Positions 1-10,268 of a DNA stretch of 64,000 bases are shown piece after piece (the stretch's first letter is position 1; each line of letters opens with the position of its first letter). Origin of the DNA: Comamonas sp. SCN 67-35. Its GTDB lineage: Bacteria > Pseudomonadota > Gammaproteobacteria > Burkholderiales > Burkholderiaceae_C. The notes under the pieces are model-generated. The model did not search any database, was not told the DNA's origin, and was given only the letters and a program-made list of their open reading frames with translations. The DNA is taken from the NCBI GenBank assembly GCA_001725255.1, contig MEFV01000021.1, positions 26,862 through 90,861 of the forward strand. The letters run 5' to 3'. A program made the position numbers and the translations under genes.

Positions 1-1346
1 TGCGCCACGGCCTTGTCCCAGCCGAGCTTGGTTTCCCAGAACGACGCCTCGAAGTGCGCTTTGCGATAGGGGTTGATCCCGAACCGGCCGATTCTCAAGT
101 CCAGATCCGCGTTCGCCTCGTTGGAGAAAAAGCACAGGAAGTCAAAGGCCATGTCCTTGTTCTTGGACGACTTGGTGACCGCCGACGTCCAGCCCCAGGT
201 GATGTAGGGCGGCGCATTCGGCGTCTCGAAATGATCCCATTTTCCGGTGGTGCGGTTCCATACCTCATGGGCGCCCGGCAGGGGAGCGGCCCCCACCTTG
301 TTGCGCAGCGGGTTGCCGGGCTCCATGGCCTGGATGAAGGCGTCATCCCAGCTGTAGCTCATCAGCGTCTGACCGCCGCCAAACGAGAAAATCTCGTCAC
401 CCAACCCGAAGTTCGTGCCCCCCGGCGGGAAGGCGGCCTTGGCCTTGACGAACATCTCCAGCGCGCGCACCCAGCCCGGGTTGTTCACCTGCGGCTTCAT
501 CGTCGCGAGATCGAAGAAAAAGCCTCCCTTCACATGGGGATTCTTGGCGTAGGCGGCGGCCCGGCTGATGAAGGCGGAGAACATCAAGTCGTCGCGCTTG
601 GTGACCTCCGCGCTGCCGAAGTGCGGTTTGCCATCGCCCGCCCAGTCCCAGCCGGAAAAGTAGGTCGCGATGTCGTTGTATTCCTCCCAGGTCGCCGGCA
701 CCTTCAGGTTCTTGCCGGTCTTCTCCTTGTATTTCGCCTTCATCTGCGGGTTGTCGAAGATGTCTGCGCGGTATTTCATGTAGTGGCGGTCGCCGTCCAT
801 GGGGTACTGCACCATCTGGCTGCCCCAGGTCGCCACGTCGCGGTAGTTGGGCGTGACGTCCTGCATGCCCGTGGAGGCGGCGAAGGTGGCCGGAACCGGT
901 TCCAGGAAGTTGTGCACGTCCCCGATCCACAGCGACGCGTAGAACATCACGTCGTAGGCCGCCTGTCCGGTCTGAAACGGGATCATGATGCGCTGGTACA
1001 GGTCGCCAAACGGAATGTGGACGACATCGACCTTGGCGCCGGTGAGGTCCTCGAACTGTTTGGCGTGCAGATCGGTCGGCTCTCCAATCACCGGTACCGC
1101 ATGCGTGATGATTTTCAGGGTGCGGCCCTTGTAGTTCTTCTTGGCGGTGGCCTCGTAGGAGCACATGCCGGGCACATCACTCGCCGTGCCGTATTTGGTG
1201 TAGTCGCCGTATTTGGCGTAGCTGATGTCGGCGGCGAACGCGCCTGCGCTGGCCAGCAGGCACGAGGCCATGGCGAGTGCGCAGGGCAATGTGCGCAGGG
1301 GACGACGCGGGGCGGATGTGCCGATGGCTTTTGCTGCGTGTTTCAT
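1..1346 (-). CDS. ABC transporter extracellular solute-binding protein (3' end cut by window)
   Basis: Reading leftward from the ATG at 1346 the frame stays open to the window edge (about 448 codons), so the C-terminus is missing. A GGAGAC ribosome site lies just upstream. The first 35 or so residues are a signal peptide ending near AGAFAAD. The mature protein has the layout of family-1 (sugar/polyol type) periplasmic binding proteins: an early KIITHAVP strand, the YDVMFY region, and a late INPYRKAHFE segment. It should capture a small solute in the periplasm for an ABC importer whose membrane and ATPase genes would lie beyond the window. It follows the alcohol dehydrogenase gene by 41 bases on the same strand and probably shares its sigma-54 promoter. 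The substrate is not readable; a polyol or sugar alcohol would fit the neighbour. Confidence 0.85.
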   Translation of the reverse strand, partial: MKHAAKAIGTSAPRRPLRTLPCALAMASCLLASAGAFAADISYAKYGDYTKYGTASDVPGMCSYEATAKKNYKGRTLKIITHAVPVIGEPTDLHAKQFEDLTGAKVDVVHIPFGDLYQRIMIPFQTGQAAYDVMFYASLWIGDVHNFLEPVPATFAASTGMQDVTPNYRDVATWGSQMVQYPMDGDRHYMKYRADIFDNPQMKAKYKEKTGKNLKVPATWEEYNDIATYFSGWDWAGDGKPHFGSAEVTKRDDLMFSAFISRAAAYAKNPHVKGGFFFDLATMKPQVNNPGWVRALEMFVKAKAAFPPGGTNFGLGDEIFSFGGGQTLMSYSWDDAFIQAMEPGNPLRNKVGAAPLPGAHEVWNRTTGKWDHFETPNAPPYITWGWTSAVTKSSKNKDMAFDFLCFFSNEANADLDLRIGRFGINPYRKAHFEASFWETKLGWDKAVA

Positions 1347-1387
1347 TTTTGTCTCCGGTTTGGGATTGAGAATGTGTCGCTGACGGA

Positions 1388-2440
1388 TCAGGGAATGAGC
1401 ACGGCGCGGCCGTGAATCTTGCCGTGGTGCAAGTCCTTGAGCGCCTGGTTGGCGTCGGCCAGGCGGTATTCCACGGTCGCCAGATGCACCAGCCCGCGAT
1501 CGGCCAGAGCCATCAGCTCGACCAATTCCGCCCAGGTGCCAACGAGGTTGCCGATGATGTTTTTCTCGGTGATCACCATGTCCACGGTGGGCACCCGGAT
1601 GTCTTCACCGTAGCCGACCACGTAGTAGCTGCCCATGGGCCGGGTCATGGCCAGACCCTTGGAGGTGGTGCCCTTCTCGCCGACGAAGTCGATCACGGCC
1701 TCCGCGCCCGCGCCCTCGGTCAGCGCCAACACGGCCTCCACCTCGTTCCCGTCGGCGAGGATCAGATGGTCGGCGCCACTTTGGCTCGCCAACTTCAACG
1801 ACGCTTCGGACTTGTCCACGACGATGATGTCGGCGGCGCACATCGCCTTCAGGCACTGGATGCCGATGTGGCCGAGCCCCCCCGCGCCGATCACCACGCA
1901 GCGCTCACCGGGAAGGAGGTGGCGCGATGCCTTCTTGACCGCGCGATAGGCGGTCAAACCGGCATCGGCATACGGGGCGACATCCTTGGGGGCGAGCGTC
2001 CTGGGCAGCGCCACCACGTTGCGTTGCGAAGTCGCCAGGTATTCGGCGTAGCCGCCATCGCTGTCCAGGCCCGGGAACTTGCCCGTGCCGTGCATGTCGT
2101 GACCGCGACGGCAGGCCAGACAGGTGCCGTTGTTGACCTTGGGGTGGACGATCACCGGGTCGCCCACCTTGAGGTTCTCGACGTCGCTGCCAATCGCCTC
2201 GATCCAGCCCGCGTTCTCGTGCCCCATGATCATCGGCAACAGCGCGTTGCCCGTCGGATCCATATGGGGCTTCCAGACGCCCTCGATGATGTGCAGATCG
2301 GTCCGGCACACGCCAGCGCCGCCAATGCGGACGATGACATCGGTTGATTTTTCTATCTTTGGATCGGGCACGATTTCGTCGTGGACCCAACGCTCGGCGG
2401 TCAGTGTCTCGTCGTAGTTATGCAGGACTTGTGCTCTCAT
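1388..2440 (-). CDS. zinc-dependent NAD alcohol dehydrogenase (MDR family)
   Basis: A 350-residue medium-chain dehydrogenase that should oxidise a primary or secondary alcohol in the cytoplasm. Visible features are the catalytic zinc ligands C45 (GVCRTDLH) and H74-E75 (GHENAG), the Rossmann motif GAGGLGHIG, and an acidic residue at the end of the next strand (IIVVDKSE), which favours NAD. The structural-zinc lobe keeps only C107 and C110 of the usual four cysteines. The start at 2440 is chosen because GGGAGA lies at the right distance and the family N-terminus begins there; the frame upstream is non-coding. It is the first gene after a sigma-54 promoter and is divergent from an AcoR-like activator, so it is probably induced by its alcohol substrate. 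Confidence 0.9.
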   Translation of the reverse strand: MRAQVLHNYDETLTAERWVHDEIVPDPKIEKSTDVIVRIGGAGVCRTDLHIIEGVWKPHMDPTGNALLPMIMGHENAGWIEAIGSDVENLKVGDPVIVHPKVNNGTCLACRRGHDMHGTGKFPGLDSDGGYAEYLATSQRNVVALPRTLAPKDVAPYADAGLTAYRAVKKASRHLLPGERCVVIGAGGLGHIGIQCLKAMCAADIIVVDKSEASLKLASQSGADHLILADGNEVEAVLALTEGAGAEAVIDFVGEKGTTSKGLAMTRPMGSYYVVGYGEDIRVPTVDMVITEKNIIGNLVGTWAELVELMALADRGLVHLATVEYRLADANQALKDLHHGKIHGRAVLIP

Positions 2441-2488
2441 TGACTGGGTCTCCCGTTTCGGCGACATGCCGGTTGACGACAATCGAAT

Positions 2489-2504
2489 TGCACCTTTTGT
2501 GCCA
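2489..2504 (-). promoter_or_regulatory. sigma-54 (-24/-12) promoter of the alcohol dehydrogenase unit
   Basis: On the minus strand the site reads TGGCACAAAAGGTGCA. It has the invariant GG and GC with exactly ten bases between them, close to the consensus TGGCACG-N4-TTGCA. It points toward the dehydrogenase ATG at 2440 and predicts a start near 2478, giving a leader of about 40 bases. A sigma-54 activator gene sits divergently next door, which makes the assignment consistent. Confidence 0.82.
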
Positions 2505-2578
2505 GCTTCGCGGTACACCCTTGGCCGCAGGCATGGGCTGGCGCATTCCCGATGCCTGCTGTTCTCGGGGTGAACGAT

Positions 2579-2608
2579 GGACACTGTGCAATGTCCAGTA
2601 ACTGGACA
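2579..2608. promoter_or_regulatory. candidate upstream activator sites (GGACA / TGTCC palindromes)
   Basis: A perfect 8-bp dyad TGTCCAGT-A-ACTGGACA occupies 2592-2608, and a further GGACA at 2579-2583 pairs with TGTCC at 2592. The sites lie about 100-130 bases upstream of the predicted sigma-54 start, the usual distance for an enhancer-binding activator, and 70-100 bases before the activator's own start codon, so autoregulation is possible. Assignment to this particular activator is inference. Confidence 0.6.
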
Positions 2609-2677
2609 ACCACGACGACGTTGCGCACCGTAGAATTTTCCTCGGATCGACGTGCCAAGACACGCGCCAGGAGACAT

Positions 2678-4558
2678 ATGCAGTATTTTTCCGGTATGGA
2701 TCGGGCACGCCGCGCACTCGAAGAGGGTGAGCGCCTGCCAAGTGGTGTGCTTCCCAGCCAGATAGCCAACAGTTGGTTGCGCTGCCGGGACTACGGACAC
2801 AGTCCTGGTGCGACACCCGAGGACATCATCGTGCCGTTCGAGGCGGTCCGTCAGCGCCGCGAGCGCAACCCGTTGTTGCGTCGACTGGCGTTGGCGGAAA
2901 TGCACAACCTGTACGCCCAGATCGCCGGTTCGAATTTCATGATCGCCTTCGCGGACCCAGACGGCGTTGTGCTGGATACCGTCAGCGACCAGCTGTTTGC
3001 TGACAGTGCGCCGGGCAGGTCGATCGTTCCGGGAAGCATGTGGAACGAAAGAGATGTGGGGACCAACGCGCTTGGCCTGTGCCTGCAGGAGAGGGCGCCG
3101 GTTGCGGTTTACGGTCGCGAACACTACTTCCGGGATCTCGGCCGAATCAGTTGCATGGCGGCGCCCATTCTCGACTCACGCGGAGAAGTGGTCGGGTTGA
3201 TTGACGCGTCCTGCGCCATTGAATTTCGCCAGCAGCACACCCACGCGCTGGTCAAGATGGCCGCCGCGACCATCGAGAACAGCCTGATTTATCAGGACAG
3301 CGCGGATCACTTCATCCTGGCGTTCCATCCTCGCGCAGAGTATCTCGATACCTTGTCGTCCGGTCTCATCTCCGTGTCCAGAGATGGCGAGATTGCGTCC
3401 GTCAATCGGCCCGGGCGTTCACTCCTGGCAGGCATCGATACCACCATCGGAATTCATTTTGAGGCGATGTTCGATGGGCGGTTCGCTCTTGCGATCGAGC
3501 AGCTGATGCGCGGAGGCATTGTCCGGATCCAGGATCGCGCGGGCAGCAGCGTCTTCATGGTGTGTCGGCAAATTGGCTCCGATGCCCGCCCGCAGGCCGG
3601 CTGCCTGGCGACTGTTTCAGCGTTTTCCAAGCCGGTGTCCATCGTCCGTGAGCAGTGCGATATCGGCTTTGTCTGCCAGGACGCGCAACTCCGCCACGCG
3701 ATGGGGGGCCTCGCCAAGGCAGCCCAACTACGCATGCCGATCTTCATAGAGGGGGAAACCGGGACGGGCAAGGAACTGATGGCACGACACGTGCACGCCA
3801 TCAGTGGCCGCAAGGGCGAATTTGTCCCGGTCAATTGCGGTGCGGTGCCCGAGTCGCTGTTCGTTTCGGAGATCTTCGGCCATGAGAAGGGCGCATTCAC
3901 CAACGCCAGCCGTGAGGGCGCGCCGGGGCTGGCCAGAATGGCGGACGGGGGTTCACTGTTCCTGGACGAAGTGGCGGACATTCCGCTGGCAGCACAGACG
4001 TCGTTGCTGCGCTTCCTGGACAGCATGGAGGTGCGTTCGGTGGGTGGAAAAACCCTGAGCCGGGTCGACGTACAGATCATCTCGGCGACCAACCGGAATT
4101 TGGCTGAAATGGTCGCTCATCGGGAGTTCCGGGCCGACCTGCTGTACCGGCTCAACGCCTACAGCGTGAGGCTACCTGCCTTGAGACAGCGGCAGGATTT
4201 TGCCGAAATCGTCAAACGCCTGATTGAAGATCTTGCGCCCAATATGGCGATTACGGATGCGGCTATCCAATGCCTGCGCAGAATTGATTGGCCTGGCAAT
4301 ATCCGTCAGTTGCGTGGCGTGTTGCAGCGTGCGTTGCTGCGTCAGGACACGGAGTTTCTCGATGAGGACTCATTTCAAGGCTTGCCAGAATCCCATGATC
4401 CGGTTGCCAACGCGTGCGAGGAGTGTCGTGATCATCCGCTGAAGGCATTGCGGTGTCATGAGATTAGAGTTGTGTACGAAAAATCCGGCAAGAATATCTC
4501 CGAGACTGCGCGAGTACTCGGCCTTTCACGCACCACGGTTTACAAGCACTTGAACTGA
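2678..4558 (+). CDS. sigma-54-dependent Fis-family activator, AcoR-like
   Basis: A 626-residue enhancer-binding protein. The N-terminal half carries a GAF-type sensor region (roughly residues 60-200), as in AcoR-type regulators of alcohol and acetoin catabolism. The AAA+ domain follows, with Walker A GETGTGKE near residue 358 and Walker B SLFLDE near 425. A Fis-type helix-turn-helix (ISETARVLGLSRTTVYKHL) forms the extreme C-terminus. The sigma-54 contact loop, normally GAFTGA, reads GAFTNA at about residues 405-410. The start at 2678 is chosen for its AGGAG site; an in-frame start at 2552 would run through the palindromic sites. It is divergent from the dehydrogenase/transporter genes and most likely activates them. 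Confidence 0.9.
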   Translation: MQYFSGMDRARRALEEGERLPSGVLPSQIANSWLRCRDYGHSPGATPEDIIVPFEAVRQRRERNPLLRRLALAEMHNLYAQIAGSNFMIAFADPDGVVLDTVSDQLFADSAPGRSIVPGSMWNERDVGTNALGLCLQERAPVAVYGREHYFRDLGRISCMAAPILDSRGEVVGLIDASCAIEFRQQHTHALVKMAAATIENSLIYQDSADHFILAFHPRAEYLDTLSSGLISVSRDGEIASVNRPGRSLLAGIDTTIGIHFEAMFDGRFALAIEQLMRGGIVRIQDRAGSSVFMVCRQIGSDARPQAGCLATVSAFSKPVSIVREQCDIGFVCQDAQLRHAMGGLAKAAQLRMPIFIEGETGTGKELMARHVHAISGRKGEFVPVNCGAVPESLFVSEIFGHEKGAFTNASREGAPGLARMADGGSLFLDEVADIPLAAQTSLLRFLDSMEVRSVGGKTLSRVDVQIISATNRNLAEMVAHREFRADLLYRLNAYSVRLPALRQRQDFAEIVKRLIEDLAPNMAITDAAIQCLRRIDWPGNIRQLRGVLQRALLRQDTEFLDEDSFQGLPESHDPVANACEECRDHPLKALRCHEIRVVYEKSGKNISETARVLGLSRTTVYKHLN

Positions 4559-4941
4559 TACAGCGCCCATCAAGGCATGACCGAGCCTTTGCGCAATGCC
4601 CAGGGGGCGTCACACGCGGCGAACGCGTTGGTGATAGTCCCCGACGTTGTTACCCCTGGATCTGCGCCTCCTGCGTGCCCTCGATTTCGTCGACCTTCAC
4701 GTCCGCGTCTTCACCTGTGATCGCTTTGGCCCCGATTTGGGTTTCCTGCTCGAAGCGGTGTGATTTGTCCGTGTTGCGGTAGTCGCGGGTAAAGCATCCA
4801 GTACAGGCCCGCGGCACCGGCGTGACCGACGAGTACATCGTGAGCCACTACTTCAAGACGCTCACGCAACTGGAGATGAGCTGGGGCGACACGCTGCACC
4901 ACCTGGGCGAGGTGTCGGCGGGGGTGTTTGCCTGAAGCCTG
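4559..4941. other. 383-bp stretch without an intact gene
   Basis: The stretch lies between the activator gene and the glycosylase gene. It holds an open but headless 3' gene end on the plus strand (listed separately) and, on the minus strand at 4650-4760, a coding-like tail ending in VDEIEGTQEAQIQG that has no plausible beginning. I see no clear terminator or promoter. It looks like an eroded junction between gene blocks. Confidence 0.5.
4783..4935 (+). pseudogene. 3' remnant of an unrecognised gene
   Basis: A 50-codon open segment with a stop immediately upstream (TAG at 4780) and no usable start or ribosome site. Its product ends with GVTDEYIVSHYFKTLTQLEM followed by SWGDTLHHL. The composition and third-position GC look coding, so this appears to be the C-terminus of a protein whose 5' part has been deleted. 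I do not recognise the family. Confidence 0.4.
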
Positions 4942-5625
4942 TCAGCTTTCGGGATGGATGCTGAACGCCAGCATCGCCGAGAGCTCGCACAGCGACCGCC
5001 CCGAGTCGGCCTGCAGCGCGTTGAAGGCGTCCTGCACGGCTTGCAGTTCGCCCGGCGTTTTGGGCGTGCGTTGCACCACGCCCGCTTCGATGAGGCGCGC
5101 CACCACATCGCTCGTCAGCAGGAAGCTGTCCTTGCCCGCCAGGCGCAGGAAACCGGCCCCCGAGCGGCCCCCCAGGCGCGCCGCGCGCCGTGCGAGCAAC
5201 TGCCAGAGCCCGATGATGTCGCTGGCAGGCCAGCCGGCGATGAACTGCCCGAACGGCTCGCTACGCTCCTGTTCGATGTCGAGGATGAAGCGCGCATTCT
5301 TCGCAATGCTCTGCAGCTTGGCGCGGTCGCGGATCAGGCGCGCGTCCTGCATGTGCGCTTCGATTCGCTGGGCGTCCAGGTGTGCCATCGCCTGCACGCC
5401 GAAGCCCTCGAAGGCGGCCTCGAATGCGCTCCAGCGCGCGTCCACCACGCTGTGGCGCAAGCCCGCCTGGAACACGCGCTGCGTCATTGCGGAGAGGTAG
5501 CGGTCACCGCCTTTCTGGCGCAAAGCCTCGGGAGAAAGGGGCCGGGGCAGAACGCTCTCCAGCGTCGCTTCGGAGCCGAAGCGCTGCACCAGCATGTCGT
5601 GCAGCCATGTATACGCGATGGTCAT
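4942..5625 (-). CDS. DNA-3-methyladenine glycosylase I-like protein
   Basis: A 227-residue protein resembling the Tag family, which removes 3-methyladenine from alkylated DNA in base-excision repair. The pattern seen is [20 protein letters not shown] near residue 45, a helix-hairpin-helix-like region around residues 70-130 ([16 protein letters not shown]), and a C-terminal segment [15 protein letters not shown] where Tag has its FVGPTIVYAFMQA region. The cysteine/histidine zinc snap of E. coli Tag is not evident, so it may be a divergent member. The ATG at 5625 has an AGGAG site. It follows rpoD behind a terminator. Confidence 0.65.
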   Translation of the reverse strand: MTIAYTWLHDMLVQRFGSEATLESVLPRPLSPEALRQKGGDRYLSAMTQRVFQAGLRHSVVDARWSAFEAAFEGFGVQAMAHLDAQRIEAHMQDARLIRDRAKLQSIAKNARFILDIEQERSEPFGQFIAGWPASDIIGLWQLLARRAARLGGRSGAGFLRLAGKDSFLLTSDVVARLIEAGVVQRTPKTPGELQAVQDAFNALQADSGRSLCELSAMLAFSIHPES

Positions 5626-5649
5626 GAACCAGCTCCTGTCCAGAACATG

Positions 5650-5685
5650 AAAAACCCGCCGGGGCAGAGCGCCGAGGCGGGGTTT
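5650..5685 (-). terminator. rho-independent terminator after rpoD
   Basis: On the minus strand, 18 bases past the rpoD stop, AAACCCCGCC pairs with GGCGGGTTT around a GC-rich loop and runs into five T residues. It separates rpoD from the glycosylase gene. Confidence 0.8.
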
Positions 5686-5702
5686 GCGTCGAGCCGATCC
5701 GC

Positions 5703-8046
<2,344 letters not shown>

Positions 8047-8297
8047 GAAGTTCCTCGAGGTCAAAACAGGGTGTCAAAATATCAAAAGCCGTGAAACGTG
8101 GCACGACACGGCGGACGGCGTGCGGGACCGCGTGTCATGGACGTGCGCTGGCTGGCGCATCGTCCGAAGGCAAGATGTCTGGGCGAACATTTGGAGTGCA
8201 GCCCTTGCGGTGATGGTGGGCAAAGCGCGTTGGCGCGCCGTTTCACTGTGCTGCCCGGTCCGGAGGTACTGCTGTCGCTCTTGCCGACTAGCCCTAC

Positions 8298-8322
8298 ATT
8301 ATAACGAAATGTTCGATTTCAA
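8298..8322 (-). promoter_or_regulatory. candidate rpoD promoter
   Basis: On the minus strand a perfect TATAAT (8303-8298) lies just past the dnaG stop, with TTGAAA 13 bases upstream. That spacing is short, so the true -35 may be the weaker GCTCTT at 8326-8321 (17-base spacing). It would give an approximately 245-base leader before the rpoD ATG at 8046. The interval 8047-8297 shows nothing else I can identify. Confidence 0.45.
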
Positions 8323-10196
8323 GAGCCGGTGATCGCGCTGTTTCCCGACAGTTTCAGCGCCTTTCTGCGCTCTTCAAGCTGGCGATAGCGCTCGAGCGCC
8401 AGCGGATCCTGGCTGCTGGCGGCGATGAGTGCGCTCTGTTCGCGCTCGATGTTTTCGACGTGCAGCCGGGCGAGCAGGCCGTGCAGTTCGGCGCGCAGTT
8501 CGTTTTCGTCGCCTTCGGTCTGCGCGTGCGAGCCGGTCATGATGCGCTCGGCCAGCGCCTGCGCTTCATGTCCCTGAAGAAGCTGCGCCAGCCGCGCCCA
8601 GGGCAGCACACCGCTCTGGTGCCATTGCTCCTCGAGCCACGTGAACAGCAGCCCGTGTGGCGGCGCCAGTTCGGCCAGGGCGCCGCGGTCTTCCTGGTCC
8701 AACGTTTCAAGAAACGCCATGTGCGAGAGCAGCAGGCGCATCGCGTGGTCGCTGCGACGGATCGGTTTGCCCCGAGGCAGGGGCGGCTGGGTCGCGATGC
8801 GCACCCCCGCGTGGCGCGAACCGCGCCAGTCGTTGCCCTTGCGCCAAGACCGGTAACCAGTCGAATCTGGCTCCGCGGACCGTCCATCATGTGTGGACTG
8901 CTCCATGGACCATAGCGAAACGAGGGGCTCCATCTGCATTTGCCCGAGTTCGGCCAGCTGCGCGGCGATTTGCTGCTTGAGCGCGCCCACGGGCAGTGGC
9001 GTCCAGAGCGCGCGGGCGTTGCTGAGCATGTGTGCGCGTCCTTCGGCCGTGCCCAGGTCGCAGCCTTCGCGCGCGGCCTGTTCGAGAAAACGCGACAGTG
9101 GCAGCGCGTCGCCCACCTGGCGCGCGAACGCATCGTGGCCGAAGGTGCGGATGTAGCTGTCCGGATCGTGCTCGGGGGGCAGGAAGAGAAACTTGATGCT
9201 GCGCGTGTCGCTCGCGTAGGGCAGGGCCGCGTCCAGCGCCTTGCGCGCGGCGCGCCGCCCCGCGCCATCGCCGTCGAAGCTGAAGACCACCTGATCGCTG
9301 AAGCGAAACAGCTTGTGCATGTGCTCGGCCGTGCAGGCGGTGCCCAGCGTCGCCACGGCGTTGCCGAAGCCCAGCTGGGCCAGCGCCACCACGTCCATGT
9401 AGCCCTCGGTCACGAGCACGTAACCGGCCTCGCGGATCGCCTGGCGCGCCTCGAACAGGCCGTAGAGTTCGCGGCCCTTGTGAAACACCGGCGTTTCGGG
9501 CGAATTGAGGTATTTGGGCTTCTCGTCGGTGAGCACGCGCCCGCCAAAGCCGATGCATTCGCCCTTGACGTTGCGGATCGGGAACATCACGCGCTCGCGA
9601 AAGCGGTCGTAGCGCCTGCCGTCTTCCTCGTTTTCGATCACCAGGCCGCTTTGCACCAGCAGCGGGCTGTCGTACTCAGCGAACACGCTCGCCAGGCCGT
9701 GCCAGCCGCTGCCGGCCCAGCCCAGGGCGTAGCGCTTGGCGACGGCGCCGCTCACGCCGCGGCCCTTGAGGTAGGCGATGGCGGTCGGTGATTCGCGCAG
9801 CTGCGCGCAGAACGCCTGCGCTGCGCGGGCCAGCACCTCGCTCAAGGTGGCCTGCTGCTGGCGCTGCGCCTGCGCGCGCTCGCGCTCCTGCGGGGATTGG
9901 TCGTCCTCGGGAACCTGCAGGCCCGCCTGCTGGGCCAGGTCCTGCACCGCCTCGCGAAAGCCCATGCCCTGGTGCTCCATCAGAAAACCGATGGCGTTGC
10001 CGTTCTTGCCGCAGCCAAAGCAGTGGAAAAACTGCTTGGACGGGCTGACGCTGAACGAGGGCGATTTCTCGCCATGGAAGGGGCACAGCCCCATGAAATT
10101 GGCGCCGCTTTTCTTCAGCTGCACGTAGCGGCCGACGATGTCGACCACGTCGGTGCGCTCGAGCAACTCCTGGATGAACGATTGGGGGATGGCCAC
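8319..10196 (-). CDS. dnaG: DNA primase DnaG
   Basis: A 625-residue primase that lays RNA primers at replication forks. It has the N-terminal CHCC zinc-binding domain (CPFHGEKSPSF ... HCFGCG, residues 40-65), the catalytic core with the Toprim motif (TEGYMDVVAL, about residue 265), and a helical C-terminal helicase-interaction domain. Translation starts at GTG 10196 (VAIPQSFIQELL), matching the family N-terminus; no ATG in frame fits. It lies upstream of rpoD on the same strand, the usual macromolecular-synthesis order, but rpsU is not next to it here. It is divergent from the acyl-CoA synthetase gene. Confidence 0.97.
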   Translation of the reverse strand: MAIPQSFIQELLERTDVVDIVGRYVQLKKSGANFMGLCPFHGEKSPSFSVSPSKQFFHCFGCGKNGNAIGFLMEHQGMGFREAVQDLAQQAGLQVPEDDQSPQERERAQAQRQQQATLSEVLARAAQAFCAQLRESPTAIAYLKGRGVSGAVAKRYALGWAGSGWHGLASVFAEYDSPLLVQSGLVIENEEDGRRYDRFRERVMFPIRNVKGECIGFGGRVLTDEKPKYLNSPETPVFHKGRELYGLFEARQAIREAGYVLVTEGYMDVVALAQLGFGNAVATLGTACTAEHMHKLFRFSDQVVFSFDGDGAGRRAARKALDAALPYASDTRSIKFLFLPPEHDPDSYIRTFGHDAFARQVGDALPLSRFLEQAAREGCDLGTAEGRAHMLSNARALWTPLPVGALKQQIAAQLAELGQMQMEPLVSLWSMEQSTHDGRSAEPDSTGYRSWRKGNDWRGSRHAGVRIATQPPLPRGKPIRRSDHAMRLLLSHMAFLETLDQEDRGALAELAPPHGLLFTWLEEQWHQSGVLPWARLAQLLQGHEAQALAERIMTGSHAQTEGDENELRAELHGLLARLHVENIEREQSALIAASSQDPLALERYRQLEERRKALKLSGNSAITGS

Positions 10197-10268
10197 GGGC
10201 AGGATTTTCGCGCATGCAAATTTGTTGTAATCGAGCCGCGGGCAGGGCGCCCGATTTGGAGAGCACGC

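Noticed and set aside
54..1415. A 453-codon frame on the plus strand at the left edge
   Set aside because: It is antisense to the solute-binding protein gene, whose minus-strand frame has a signal peptide and family motifs.
2441..3124. A 228-residue N-terminal extension of the alcohol dehydrogenase
   Set aside because: It would cross the sigma-54 promoter and the activator gene; the enzyme family starts at 2440, which has a ribosome site.
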